Shown: positions 27,961 to 38,200, counted from the stretch's first letter. The stretch is DNA of 64,000 nucleotides from an uncultured Luteitalea sp. (GCA_934541105.1 CAKTDA010000004.1:372001-436000); one strand, 5' to 3'. Numbers and translations: made by a program. Notes: generated by a model from the sequence alone, not told the origin.

Positions 27961-29639
27961 CAGATCTCCATCACCACGGGCACGATCAGCGGCCGGCGAC
28001 CTGCCTTGCGCCGCATCACGCGCTGCAATTCCGACCGGACGCGCTCACGCAGCAGCCCCACGTCCGTACGCTCCTCGACCGGCGCGTCCTTGATGGCCTC
28101 ACGGATGAGGGCCGTGGCATCACGCAGCAGGGCCTCCGAGGCTTCGTCCACGACGAACCCGCGCGTGATGATCTCGGGCGTGCCCGACAGCTCGCCGGTC
28201 TGCACGTTGATCGCCAGCATGGGCACGATCAGCCCGTCGCCGGCCAGGTGGCGCCTGTCGCGCAGCACTTCGTCGGCGACCTCGCCCGTCCGCGTGCCGT
28301 CGATCAGCCGTCGCCCGACCTCGGCGCGCCCGACGACGGTGGCGCCCTCGGCGTCGAAGCGGAGGATGTCGCCGTTGTCGAGGAGCAGCACCTCGGTGCC
28401 CTGGCGCGTCACGGTCTGCGCCACGCGGGCGTGCCGGGCCAGCTGGCGGTACTCGCCGTGCACCGGCACGAAGTACTTCGGACGCACGAGCGTGTGCATC
28501 AACTTCAGTTCCTCGACGTGGCCGTGGCCCGAGACGTGGACGTGCTTCTGGCCCTCGTAGATCACGTCGGCGCCGCGCAGCGCGAGGTGGTTCATCACGC
28601 GGCCGATCGTCCGCTCGTTGCCCGGGATGCTCCGCGCCGAGAACACCACGACGTCATCGTCGTCCACCTTCACGAAGCGGTGGTCGTCGATGGCGATGCG
28701 CGAGAGCGCGGCTGCCGGTTCCCCCTGCGATCCCGTGCTGATGCAGACGACGTCCGATGGCGGATAGTCGCGGACTTCGCTGTCGCGGATCTGCACGCCG
28801 GTCGGGATGCGCAGGTAGCCGAGGCGCTGCGCGATCTCGGAGTTCTCGACCATCCCGCGGCCCACGAAGGCGACGTGGCGATCGAACTGCGCCGCGAGGT
28901 CCACGACGATCTGCATGCGGTGGATGCTCGACGCGAACATCGCGACGACGATCTTGCCGACCGTGGAGGTGAAGATCTCCTCGAAGCCGTCGATCACGTC
29001 GCGCTCGGAGCCGGCCACGCCAGGCCGGTCCACGTTCGTGCTGTCGGCAAACAGCGCCAGCACGCCCTGCTGGCCGAGTTCGGCCAGCCGGGGGAGATCG
29101 GTGGTCTCGCCGTCGAGTGGCGTGTGGTCCACCTTGAAGTCCCCGGTGTGCACCAGCACGCCTGCCGGTGTGTGGACCGCCAACGCGAGGCAGTCGGGCA
29201 TGCTGTGGGTGACGCGGAGGCACTCGACGGTGAACGGCCCCACGTGGATGCGGTCGCGCGGGGCCACCGGCTTGAGGCGGTCGCGCACGTCGATATCGTG
29301 CTGCTCGAGGCGGTTCTCGACGAGGGCCAGGGCCAGCTTCGAGCCGTACACCGGGCCGTCGACGAGCGGCATCAGGTAGGGCAGCCCTCCGATGTGGTCC
29401 TCGTGGCCGTGCGTCAGGAACACGGCGGCGACCTTGTGGCCGAGGCCCTCGATGTACGCGAGGTCCGGGACCACGAGATCCACGCCAGGCAGTTCGGGGT
29501 CGGCGAACATGACGCCGGCGTCGATCACGATCGTGGTCTCGCCACACGTGATCGCCATCGTGTTCATGCCGAACTCGCGCAGGCCGCCAAGCGGCACCAC
29601 GTCGACCGGCTGCGCCGGCGTCGCCTCGGGTACGGTCAT
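27960..29639 (-). CDS. rnj: Ribonuclease J
   Basis: Metallo-beta-lactamase/beta-CASP ribonuclease with 5'-3' exo and endo activity, the mRNA decay enzyme of bacteria relying less on RNase E. 559 residues. The N-terminus VVPLGGLREFGMNTMAI, the zinc motif THGHEDHIGG near residue 77, beta-CASP motifs (ISTGSQGEP; MNHLALRGADVIYEGQKHVHVSGH) and the C-terminal degradation domain are intact. I chose ATG 29639; a TTG 15 nt upstream is in frame. No ribosome site is obvious. The 300-nt region upstream holds no gene. Confidence 0.95.
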   Translation of the reverse strand: MTVPEATPAQPVDVVPLGGLREFGMNTMAITCGETTIVIDAGVMFADPELPGVDLVVPDLAYIEGLGHKVAAVFLTHGHEDHIGGLPYLMPLVDGPVYGSKLALALVENRLEQHDIDVRDRLKPVAPRDRIHVGPFTVECLRVTHSMPDCLALAVHTPAGVLVHTGDFKVDHTPLDGETTDLPRLAELGQQGVLALFADSTNVDRPGVAGSERDVIDGFEEIFTSTVGKIVVAMFASSIHRMQIVVDLAAQFDRHVAFVGRGMVENSEIAQRLGYLRIPTGVQIRDSEVRDYPPSDVVCISTGSQGEPAAALSRIAIDDHRFVKVDDDDVVVFSARSIPGNERTIGRVMNHLALRGADVIYEGQKHVHVSGHGHVEELKLMHTLVRPKYFVPVHGEYRQLARHARVAQTVTRQGTEVLLLDNGDILRFDAEGATVVGRAEVGRRLIDGTRTGEVADEVLRDRRHLAGDGLIVPMLAINVQTGELSGTPEIITRGFVVDEASEALLRDATALIREAIKDAPVEERTDVGLLRERVRSELQRVMRRKAGRRPLIVPVVMEI

Positions 29640-29947
29640 CTCGTGTTCGAACAACCAGAGCGTCGGGGTGAGCCGACAGCACGTCCGATCGCAACATCAC
29701 GCTGCGAAGGGTCTTCATACGCGCTGCGCCACGAGCTCCGGTCGGCGGCGGGGGACCGGGGCTGTGGACACGGACAACCGGGCACGGTGGCGGGAGCCAC
29801 GGCCGGCGCTCCGGGTTCAGGCCCACTGGGCTGGGCTGAATCCGCTAAGTCCTACAACGGCCAACACGATAACACAGCGTGATGGCCGCGCGGGCTCCCC
29901 GAACCCGTCCTGTGCGTGCGGGGCTGGGCGTGCTGCGGGAGCGCGCC
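29640..29947. other. Intergenic region between ksgA and rnj
   Basis: About 300 nt without a supportable gene. It must hold the rnj promoter and the 3' end of the ksgA unit. I see a small inverted repeat CCGGT/ACCGG (29738-29742 and 29755-29759) but no recognisable RNA gene, riboswitch or good promoter pair. Short frames here look like chance. Confidence 0.5.
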
Positions 29948-30733
29948 CTATCGCGACGCGGCAGCGAGGCGCGCGAACTCCTCGAGCTCGAGGGTCTCGG
30001 GACGCCGCTGTCCGTCGATGCCGGCGGCCTCCAGCCAGGCCCTGGCGTCGGTGCCCTCGCCGCGGGCCAGCGACTGCAGCGAGGTCGAGAGCATCTTGCG
30101 CCGCTGCGTGAAGACGTGGCGGACGATCGCGTCGAAGCGTGCGCGATCGGCCAGTTCGACGCGATCCGGCCGGAACGCGAGATGCACGACCGCCGAGTGC
30201 ACCTTCGGTGGCGGCCTGAACGCACCCGGTGGCAGCACGAAGAGGCGCACGACGTCGGCCTGCTGCGCCATCGCGATCGCCAGCGGACCGTAGTCGCGGG
30301 TGTCGGGCGCGGCGACGAGGCGATCGGCGACCTCCTTCTGCAGCATCAGGGTCGCATCGCGGATGCGGCCTTCGCGGGCGTGGAGGAGCAGCCGGCCGAG
30401 CACCGGCGTCGAGACGTTGTAGGGCAGGTTGGCGGCCACCCGGTAGGGCGCATCGCCCACGTGCCACGTGCCGGGCGGCACCTCCAGGAAATCGCCTTCG
30501 TGGACGTGCACGTTGGGGAGTGCGCGGTCCCGCAGGGCCGCCACGAGGTCGCGGTCGATCTCGACGGCGTGCACGATTGCGCCACTCCGCGCGATCGGCT
30601 CGGTGAGTTGGCCGCGCCCGGGCCCGACCTCGAGGAACGTCTGGCCGGCCTGCGGCGCAATCGCGGCGATCAGCTTGTCGATCCAGGGTCGTTCGAGGAA
30701 GTGCTGGCCGAAACGCTTGCGTGCCTGGACCAC
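29948..30733 (-). CDS. rsmA: 16S rRNA (adenine1518/1519-N6) dimethyltransferase
   Basis: KsgA/RsmA dimethylates two adjacent adenines in helix 45 of 16S rRNA late in 30S assembly; 261 residues. It has FGQHFL at the N-terminus, the SAM loop LEVGPGRGQLTEPI, HAVEIDRDLV and the catalytic NLPYNVSTPVL, then the FRPPPKVHSAVV segment and a C-terminal helical domain (RRKMLSTSLQSL). The start is GTG 30733; TGATACAGT lies 6 nt upstream, so transcription could start at the start codon. No Shine-Dalgarno sequence. It follows the kinase gene by 43 nt but seems to have its own promoter. Confidence 0.95.
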   Translation of the reverse strand: MVQARKRFGQHFLERPWIDKLIAAIAPQAGQTFLEVGPGRGQLTEPIARSGAIVHAVEIDRDLVAALRDRALPNVHVHEGDFLEVPPGTWHVGDAPYRVAANLPYNVSTPVLGRLLLHAREGRIRDATLMLQKEVADRLVAAPDTRDYGPLAIAMAQQADVVRLFVLPPGAFRPPPKVHSAVVHLAFRPDRVELADRARFDAIVRHVFTQRRKMLSTSLQSLARGEGTDARAWLEAAGIDGQRRPETLELEEFARLAAASR

Positions 30734-30739
30734 GGCGAG

Positions 30740-30745
30740 ACTGTA
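30740..30745 (-). promoter_or_regulatory. Extended -10-like TACAGT before rsmA
   Basis: Minus-strand TGATACAGT (TG one base before the hexamer) ends 6 nt before the rsmA GTG, placing the transcript start on or beside the start codon. Confidence 0.4.
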
Positions 30746-30776
30746 TCAGGTCGCGTGGCGCGCCGATGGCGCCGGG

Positions 30777-33338
30777 CTACTCGAGACGCATGCGGCGCAT
30801 CATCGCGGCGAAGCGCGAATCGCCGCGGAGGGCATCGACCACCGGGTGCACCTTGAGGCTCGTCATCCAGTAGGACCGCTGCTGGTAGGAGCGATCGAGC
30901 CACGCGAAGGCCTGGTCGGTGTCGCCGAGGTACGCGTGGATGGCGACGAAGTGGAAGGGATCGACGTAGCGCGTGCGCGACAGTGCGTGCAGGCGTGCCA
31001 GGAGGGCGTCGGTACGCGGGCGATCGTTCATCAGCGCGTAGTTGCAGGCGGTGACGAACAGGTCCGGGACCGCGCCGCCCGTGAGGGCCGTGGCGCGCTG
31101 ACCCGCGGCGAGCCCCGCCTGGTAGTCACCGCGAGCCGCGTGCGTGACCGACAGATAGAGGTGTGCGAGGTACGTGCGCGGATCCCGCGCGAGTGCTTCC
31201 TGCGCCTCGGCCACCGCGTCGTCGAACCGATGCTCCAGGTAGAGGTGCATGGCGCGAAGGGCGACGTAGTTCACGCGCGTCGGGTCCAGTTGGCGCGCAC
31301 GCGCCGATTCGCGCGCGGCTTCGGTGAACCGGCCCATCCGGGCCAGGAACTCGGAGTAGGCCTGGCGCGTCGGCGCGACGTTTGGCGCGAGCGCGATGGC
31401 CCGTTCGTAGTGCGCTTCGGCGGCTGCCCAGTTCCAGTTGTAGTCGGCTTCGACGTCGGCGAGCGCCGAATGGGCGAGCGGCAGGTCCGGCGCGGTCTCC
31501 AGCGCACGCCGCGCCGCGCGTTCGGCCTTCGGATACGCCTCCTGCGGTGCGAGGATGTTGAGGGCGCCGGCCATCGCGTACGTCGTCGCCAGTGCCGCCT
31601 GGGCCCTCACGAAATCCGGCTCCAGCCGAATCGCCAGTTCGAACGCATCCCGCGCCGTGAAGATGTTCGATGCCTGACGGACGACCGAGGCAAGGGCCAG
31701 CGTGCCGCGAAGGTACGCGTCCTGCGCCGCCAGGCTGGGGAGGGCTGCGTCGGGACGCGCGGGGCCGTCGTCGCCTGTTCCGGGATCCAGATGCGCGGCC
31801 ACCTGGTCCGGAATCGACGATGCGCCCTGGAGCACGGCCGCCGCCGCGCTCGTGGGTCGTCCGGTCCACAGGACCTCGCCCGTGCCGATGTCGATCAAGC
31901 GCAAGTGCGCCGCCACGGCCTCGCCGGTGCGTTCCAGCGTGCCCGTCAGCACGGCGTCCACCTGCAGGTCGCGGCCCGCGCGGATCGGATCCCGGGCGTC
32001 ATCGAGGAAGCCGAGCGTCGCATCGATCGGCCGGACGACGAGGCGGGGACTCTCACCAAGGCGCGCGGCAATCGCGTGCGCGAGCCCGACGCGCATCGGC
32101 GTGTCGGTGTCCTCGGAGGCACCGGCAAGGGGCAGCACCGCGAGCGTCCTGACGCGCTCGATCGGGGCGCGGGCGTGCGGCAGGCGCGCGGCGTCGGTCG
32201 TCCCGGCATCCGCACGTTCTCGACCGGGCCATGCGGGCATGTTCCCGGCGCCCAATGCGCCGAGGGCCACCACGGCGGCGATGCCGGCGGCGGTCACGAG
32301 CAGCCGTCGTCGGCCGACGGCCACGGTCACGCGATCGCGCAGGCCCTCCGGCCGAGCGGCAACCGGTCGGCCGTCGAGGAACCGCGCGATGTCGTCGCCG
32401 AGTTCGCGAGCCGACAGATAGCGGCTTCCGGGCTCGGACCGCTGCGCCATCGCACTCACCGCCCGCAGTTCCGCCGGGAGCGGATGGCCGTCCACCGACA
32501 GCAGCCGGTCGAGGAGTACGCCGAGGCTGAAGACGTCACTCGCAGGTGTCAGCGTCCGCTTGCCCTCGAGCTGTTCGGGTGATGCGTAATCGGGCGTGAA
32601 GGCGCGGTACTCCGCCGTTGCCGGCTCGGTGTCGCCGCGGTCGTCGAGCATGCGCGCGATACCGAAGTCGAGCAGTTTCGGGACGCCGGTGGCGGTGACG
32701 AGGATGTTGGCCGGCTTGAGGTCGCTGTGCACCACCTGCTGCCCGTGCGCGTGCGCGACCGCGCGGCACACGGTGAGGAACAGCACGAGCCGCTGGCGCG
32801 TGGTCAGGGCCTCCCGCGCGCAGTACGTGTCGATGGGCAAGCCCTCGACGAGCTCCATCACGAAGAAGGGTTCGCCCTCTTCCCCGACGCCGCCGTCGAG
32901 CAGGTGCGCGATGTGCGGATGCGTGAGCGACGCGAGGATCTGCCGCTCGCGGCGGAGCCGATGGGCCATCATCGGCCCGGCAAACGCGCTGCGCACGATC
33001 TTCAGCGCGACCTGCCGTTCGAACTCCCCGTCGGCACGTTCCGCGAGGAACACGGCGCCCATGCCGCCGTGGCCGATCAGGCCAACGACCCGGTAGGCGC
33101 CGAAGCGGCGACCGTTGTACTGGCTCCACGACCCGTCGGCACGTTGTTGCCCGTCGGGCGGGTCGTCGGGCACGGTCAGCCCCGTGCTCTCGTGGGCGGC
33201 GAGCAGCGAAGCGACCTCGGCGTGCAGGTCGGGATGCGTGCGCGACAGTTCCTCGAGCAGGCTCGTGCGGCGTGCCGCTTGTTGCTCGAGGATCTCCGTG
33301 AAGACGGCCTTCACGCGCTGCCACTGCTGCGGGTCCAT
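30777..33338 (-). CDS. Receptor-type Ser/Thr protein kinase with TolB-like and TPR domains
   Basis: About 853 residues. The N-terminal region (MDPQQWQRVKAVFTEILEQ...) is the usual lead-in of acidobacterial kinases. The kinase domain has GHGGMGAVF near 90, the Lys in VALKIV, the catalytic loop VHSDLKPANILV near 204, DFGIARM and SPEQLEG. The catalytic loop has Ser where HRD has Arg (a non-RD form). A transmembrane helix lies near 345 (VTAAGIAAVVALGALGAG). Outside are a TolB/FlgO-like domain (LAVLPLAGASEDTDTPMR; VDAVLTGTLERTGEAVAAHL) and TPR repeats to the end. ATG 33338 fits the family start; ATG 33365 is possible. An ECF sigma factor gene lies directly upstream, likely one transcript. Confidence 0.9.
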   Translation of the reverse strand: MDPQQWQRVKAVFTEILEQQAARRTSLLEELSRTHPDLHAEVASLLAAHESTGLTVPDDPPDGQQRADGSWSQYNGRRFGAYRVVGLIGHGGMGAVFLAERADGEFERQVALKIVRSAFAGPMMAHRLRRERQILASLTHPHIAHLLDGGVGEEGEPFFVMELVEGLPIDTYCAREALTTRQRLVLFLTVCRAVAHAHGQQVVHSDLKPANILVTATGVPKLLDFGIARMLDDRGDTEPATAEYRAFTPDYASPEQLEGKRTLTPASDVFSLGVLLDRLLSVDGHPLPAELRAVSAMAQRSEPGSRYLSARELGDDIARFLDGRPVAARPEGLRDRVTVAVGRRRLLVTAAGIAAVVALGALGAGNMPAWPGRERADAGTTDAARLPHARAPIERVRTLAVLPLAGASEDTDTPMRVGLAHAIAARLGESPRLVVRPIDATLGFLDDARDPIRAGRDLQVDAVLTGTLERTGEAVAAHLRLIDIGTGEVLWTGRPTSAAAAVLQGASSIPDQVAAHLDPGTGDDGPARPDAALPSLAAQDAYLRGTLALASVVRQASNIFTARDAFELAIRLEPDFVRAQAALATTYAMAGALNILAPQEAYPKAERAARRALETAPDLPLAHSALADVEADYNWNWAAAEAHYERAIALAPNVAPTRQAYSEFLARMGRFTEAARESARARQLDPTRVNYVALRAMHLYLEHRFDDAVAEAQEALARDPRTYLAHLYLSVTHAARGDYQAGLAAGQRATALTGGAVPDLFVTACNYALMNDRPRTDALLARLHALSRTRYVDPFHFVAIHAYLGDTDQAFAWLDRSYQQRSYWMTSLKVHPVVDALRGDSRFAAMMRRMRLE

Positions 33339-33380
33339 TGCCGGTGTGTTACGGGCGGGAGCCATGGGCGACGGCGGAGA

Positions 33381-33956
33381 TCAGCCGGAACCCGCACCGC
33401 CGGCGAGTTCACGTTTCAGCCAGGCGCGGGCGACCGCCCACTCGCGCTTGATCGTGCGCGCGGACGCGTCGACGAGGGCGGCGGTCTCCTCGACCGTGAG
33501 TCCCCCGAAGAACCGGAGTTCGACGATGCGAGCCTGGCGCTCGTCGAGCGCGGCCAGGCGCGCGAGGGCCGCGTCGAGGGCGACGAGGTCCACGTCGGTC
33601 GCGGCGGCAGGGACGTCGATCTCGTCGATCGAAATCCGGACCTCGCCGCTGCCTCGCTTTGCCGCGTTGCGCTCGCGGGCGTGGTCCACGAGCACACGCC
33701 GCATCGCCCGCGCCGCAATGGCGACAAAGTGGGCGCGGTTCTGCCAGGGCACGTCCCGCGTGCCGGCAAGCCGGAGGAATGCCTCGTGAACGAGCGCCGT
33801 CGGCTGCAGGGTGTGCTGCGGGCGCTCGCGACGCAGCGCGGCCGCGGCCAGCCGTCGGAGCTCGTCGTACACGATGGGGAACATCTCCGCTGCCGCGGCA
33901 CGGTCGCCGGCTGCGGTGCGTTCGACGAGTCCGGTGATGTCGCCTTGCCGGTTCAC
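33381..33956 (-). CDS. ECF sigma factor, TIGR02999-like
   Basis: A 191-residue sigma-70 family factor with the pattern of the kinase-linked ECF group: MFPIVYDELRRLAAAAL, QPTALVHEAFLRL, FVAIAARAMRRVLVDHARER in region 2, and RIVELRFFGGLTVEETA plus SARTIKREWAVARAWL in region 4. These sigma factors usually have no classical anti-sigma gene and instead neighbour a Ser/Thr kinase, as here (kinase 42 nt downstream). Phosphorylation as the switch is the established model for some members and an inference for this one. The start is GTG 33956 with no clear ribosome site. Confidence 0.92.
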   Translation of the reverse strand: MNRQGDITGLVERTAAGDRAAAAEMFPIVYDELRRLAAAALRRERPQHTLQPTALVHEAFLRLAGTRDVPWQNRAHFVAIAARAMRRVLVDHARERNAAKRGSGEVRISIDEIDVPAAATDVDLVALDAALARLAALDERQARIVELRFFGGLTVEETAALVDASARTIKREWAVARAWLKRELAGGAGSG

Positions 33957-34021
33957 GCCGCCCGTGCTCTTGCGCGTACTGCCATGGAGGGTTGCAGCTT
34001 ACTGTGCGCGCACGACGAAGG

Positions 34022-34420
34022 CTAGTCGGCGCCGCCGTCCTGCGCGAACCAGAACTTGTCCTCGACTTCCTGGATCTCCTCCTCCGACATCCCGAAATAG
34101 TGCCCGACCTCGTGGATCAGTGTCTCGGCGACCATCGCGACGAGGTCGTCCTCGTTGACGGCGTCCTCTTCGTGCGGGCCCTGGTAGAGCACGATCTGGT
34201 CGGGCTCGCGGTTGCCGTCGCCCCAGGCGCGTTCGGTGATCGGGGTGCCGAGGTAGAGCCCGTAGAGCGTGTCGGGCGGCTCGATCTCCATCTCCTCGAG
34301 GAGGTCACCTGGCGGATGGTCCTCGACGATGATCGCGATGTTGCGCATCGCCTCGCGGAAGTGCTCCGGGATCAGCGTCAGCGCTTCCTCGATGAGTCCG
34401 GCAAACGCGTCCCGCGTCAC
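34022..34420 (-). CDS. Small zincin-like metallopeptidase family protein
   Basis: A 132-residue protein of the DUF1025-type metallopeptidase family. The zinc motif is HEVGHYFGMSEEEI near the C-terminus. The upstream part matches the family pattern: FAGLIEEALTLIPEHF, NIAIIVEDHPP, LYGLYLGTPITERA and PDQIVLYQGP. Substrates of this family are unknown. GTG 34420 overlaps the nth stop as GTGA; a longer frame upstream exists but is nth antisense-phase sequence. It is co-transcribed with and translationally coupled to nth. Confidence 0.9.
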   Translation of the reverse strand: MTRDAFAGLIEEALTLIPEHFREAMRNIAIIVEDHPPGDLLEEMEIEPPDTLYGLYLGTPITERAWGDGNREPDQIVLYQGPHEEDAVNEDDLVAMVAETLIHEVGHYFGMSEEEIQEVEDKFWFAQDGGAD

Positions 34421-35199
34421 GATGTCCTGCCCTTTCGGCCGCGCGCGGCCTTCACAGCCTTCTTCACGCCGCGCCGCCGCACCGGGCCGGCGAGATCCAG
34501 CGGCGCGAGTCCTCCCGCCTTGAACGGGTAGCGGCAGATGTCGCGCACCTCGCACTCCGGACACAGCGGCTTCGGCCTGCAGATGCGGCGTCCGTGCAGG
34601 ATGAGTGCGTCGGACATGCGCGTCCAGTCGGCGGGTGGCAGGGCGGCGCAGAGGTCACGCTCGACGGCCTCTGGCGTGGTCTCGCGGGTGAGGCCGATGC
34701 GTTCGGCCACCCGCAGCACGTGGCGGTCCACGGGGAGGCCCGGCACGCCGAGCGCATGCCCGAGGACGACGTTGGCGGTCTTTCGGCCGACGCCCGGTAG
34801 CGTCGTCAGCGCGTCGATGTCGGCGGGCACGCGTCCGGCGTGATCCTGCACGAGCGTGCGCGACAGCGTCACGATGGCCTTGGACTTCACGCGGAAGAAC
34901 CCGGTGGCGTGGATCAGCGGCTCGACGTCGGCGGGATCGGCGGCACCGAGCGCCGCGGCATCGGGATACCTCTCGAACAGCGTCGGCGTGGTCTCGTTCA
35001 CGCGCTTGTCGGTGGACTGCGCCGAGAGCACGGTTGCAATCAGCAACTCGAACGCGTTGCGGTGCGCGAGTTCCGTGTCGGGCTCGGGGTAGTGCCGCAG
35101 CAGGCGTTCGAGGACGGCCCGCGCATCGACGGGTGTGTCTCCGGGATCGGCGGCGGCGGAGTCCGGGCGGGTGCGAGAGGGAGCCGAACGGCGAGCCAC
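34417..35199 (-). CDS. nth: Endonuclease III
   Basis: Base-excision glycosylase/AP lyase for oxidised pyrimidines; 260 residues with an unusually Ser/Pro/Arg-rich first 25. The helix-hairpin-helix LPGVGRKTANVVLGHA carries the catalytic Lys, and the catalytic Asp is in GLPVDRHVLRV. The C-terminal iron-sulphur Cys spacing is C-x5-C-x2-C-x5-C (CRPKPLCPECEVRDIC), one residue shorter in the first gap than the usual C-x6-C. I chose GTG 35199: TGCTACCAT ends 6 nt upstream, the pattern of other likely leaderless starts here. The downstream zincin gene overlaps by GTGA. Confidence 0.93.
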   Translation of the reverse strand: MARRSAPSRTRPDSAAADPGDTPVDARAVLERLLRHYPEPDTELAHRNAFELLIATVLSAQSTDKRVNETTPTLFERYPDAAALGAADPADVEPLIHATGFFRVKSKAIVTLSRTLVQDHAGRVPADIDALTTLPGVGRKTANVVLGHALGVPGLPVDRHVLRVAERIGLTRETTPEAVERDLCAALPPADWTRMSDALILHGRRICRPKPLCPECEVRDICRYPFKAGGLAPLDLAGPVRRRGVKKAVKAARGRKGRTS

Positions 35200-35205
35200 C
35201 CGAGG

Positions 35206-35211
35206 ATGGTA
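35206..35211 (-). promoter_or_regulatory. Extended -10-like TACCAT before nth
   Basis: Minus-strand TGCTACCAT ends 6 nt before the nth GTG, with no Shine-Dalgarno sequence between. Transcript start would coincide with the start codon. Confidence 0.35.
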
Positions 35212-35260
35212 GCAGGGGGCAGGCAGGGCGCGTCCCGGGGAGCGCGCCCTGCCGGCGGAA

Positions 35261-38200
35261 TCAGAAGTCGAAGCGGACGCCGAGCTGGAACTGGCGCGAG
35301 GGGTGCGCCGATCCAATCGTGCCGTACGAGCCGCTGTTGGCGTTGACGTTCGGGTTCGTGAGGTTCAGCGTGTTGAACACGTTGAACACGTCGAAAATCG
35401 GCGTCAGGTTGTAGCGGCCGCCGAACCGGAAGTTCTTGCGGAACGACAGGTCCATCTGCTTGAACCCGGGCCCCTGAATCACGCCGACGCCCGCCGACCC
35501 GCGCCGGTCCTCGGGCGGGTTGCCGAACGCGTCGGTGTTGAACCACCGGCGCTCGTCGGGGTTGTCGATCTGGATCTCGCCACCGAGGTACTCCGCTCGG
35601 CGCCCGCCGATCGACGAATTGCCCGACGGCGTGAGGTACTGTCCCGACTGGAAGCGGAACTTGCTGCTCGCTTCCCAGCCGCCGGCGATGGCCTCGAGCA
35701 CGCCGCCGCGGTCGCGCAGCCAGGGCACGCGATAGGTGAGCGTGTTCACCAACGCGTGGCGACGGTCGAACGAGGCCGGGCCCCAGTAGAAGTCGAGGTC
35801 ATTGGCGCCGTCGACCGTGTCGTTTTCGCCGTTGCCGCTGGCGTTCGTGAGCGCGCGTCCGAGCGTGTACGAGACGGTGAACTGCAGGTCGCCGCGGCGC
35901 TTGGCGGCATACAACTGCATCGAGTGGTACTGCGAGCTCGCATCGCTCACGCGCATGCGGATCGACGAGAAGCCCTTGTACGGCCGCAGGTAGTTCTCCG
36001 ACACGCGCTGCGACGACGGCAGCGCGTTGTTGGCGCGCAGGTCGTCGAAGCTGACGCGGTTGATGTCGGGCTGCCGGATCAGCCGCCGTCCGGTGTTGCC
36101 CACGTAGCTGGCCTCGACGAAGTAGCCGCCGCCGAGTTCCTTCTGCACGCCCAGGCTGTAGTTGGTCTGGTAGGGCAGCTTGAGGTTCGGGTCGATCGCG
36201 TTGATCGTGCCCACCGCGCCGATCGCGCCCGCCGCGCCACTCGACGGGTTCTCGATGTTGAAGTTCTCGAAGGCCGTCACCTGGAGGACTGGCGGCAGGT
36301 TCAGCTGCGAGAACACGAGGTTGCCTTCGGGCTTGTCGTAGAACAGCCCGGCGCCGCCGCGGACGACCGTGGTGGGGGTCAGCGAGTACGAGAAGCTGAA
36401 GCGCGGCATGAAGAGGTGCTGCGCCTCGTACAGCCCGCGAGGGGCGCCAAACGGGATCCTGTCGTAATCGCCGCCGGTGAGCAGGTTCACGCGTCCCTGC
36501 TGGTCCTCGGGAACGCCGTCGCCGCCCATGATGAGGCCATTGAACCGGTTGCCCGTGCCGGGGACGAGGAGGCCGTTCGTGCGGAGCTGCACGGCCTGGC
36601 TGGGGTCGTACCGCGATGGATCGAAGTTCACGAGGTTGTTCTGCTGCGTGTACGTCGGGTCCGTGTACTCGTAGCGGATGCCGGCCTCGATGCTCAGGTT
36701 GTTGCGCACGCGCCAGGTGTCGGACACGAACGCCTGGTACGTCGTGAACCGGAAGAAGCCCACCGGATCCTCGGAGGCCTCCTGGTACGTGCGGAAGTTG
36801 CCGAGCAGCATGTCGGCCACCGAGTGTCCCGCGGTGTTCGGGTTGCCGCCGGTGTTGAAGTTGACCTGGCCGAAGTAGTTGCCGCGGCCGTTCTGGTCCT
36901 TGCGGTTGCGGGAGATCGCGACGCCGGTCCGCAGCGAGTGCCGACCACGGATCCACGTCAGCGTGTCCTGCACCGTGATGTCGGTGGTGGGCGAGAGCAG
37001 TGCGAAGTCAGGACCCCTGACGCTCGCGAAGCCGCCGACCTGCACGTTCGGGATGCCGCCGGCCACATAGCCCGGGATGTCGAACAGCTCCGGGTACGTG
37101 ATGCCGTACGTGTCGCGCAGCCACAGGTCGCCGACGGGCTTGATGCGCTGGCCGTTCCACGAGGCGCCGATCTTTGCCTCGTTGATCAGGTTCGTGCTCA
37201 CGACGTACGTGTGCCCGACCTGATAGCTCGATCCGGGCCGCGACCGATCGGTCGGCACCGTCGGGAGCGCGGCGCCCGAGAACGTGCCGAACGGCTCGGT
37301 CAGGGTGTACTCGTCGTGGATGTACCGGCCGTAGACGCGCTGCTTTGCGGTGGCCTGCCAGTCGAGGCGGATGATGTCCTGCCGCGACTTGAACGGGTTG
37401 TACTCCTGGAACGTCGCGTTGTTGGCCGTCGGCGTGTCGCTCCACTCGACGGCCCTGCCCTGCATCGCGCGGTAGATGTTGCCGAAGGCGCGTCCGTTCG
37501 AGGTGATGCGATCCTGCGGGATCACGTTGCCCGGGAACGGATTGCCCGTCGTCGGGTCGCGCAGCACGCCATCGTCGGCCGTACCGACGATGCCGTCGGC
37601 GCCGCGGAGGCGGAGGGAGAAGTCGCCGTTCAGTTCGGCCGTCGTCGGCAGCGTCTGGCGGGACGGGTTGGTGTAGCGGTTGATCGTCTTGTACTGCTGG
37701 CCGCCGAAGAAGAACAGCTTGTTGCGGATGATCGGACCACCGAGCGCGCCTTCGAAGTTGCGGAACTCGAGGGGCGGCTTCGTGCGATCGCCGTTGGCGT
37801 CGCGCGGGGCGAAGTAGTTCGGCGCATCGAACTTCTCGTCGCGGATGTCGTAGCGGAGCGTGCCGCGGTAGCTGTTGGTGCCGCTGCGGGTCACGACGTT
37901 GACGGCCGCGCCGCTGTTGCGTCCGAGCTCGGCCGAGAAGTTGGAGGTCTGGATCTTCACCTGCTCGATGAAGCTCAGGCTGACGTTGTTGACCTGGCTG
38001 CCGTTGGAGCCGGAGTCCTGGTTGGACGTGCCGTCGATGGTGAGGTTGTTCGTGTTGCCGCGGTTGCCGTTGATCGACTGTCCCGTGGTGCTGAGGCTCG
38101 TCGCGAGTGCCAGCGGGTCGAAATCGGTCGCGACGGCGCCAGGAATCAGCGAGGCGAGCTCGAGATAGTTGCGGCCGTTGAAGGCGAGGTCCTTGATCTG

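Noticed and set aside
29640..29947. A structured RNA gene (for example RNase P or tmRNA) in the rnj-ksgA gap
   Set aside because: No conserved core of any known RNA is found; only a small CCGGT/ACCGG repeat is present.
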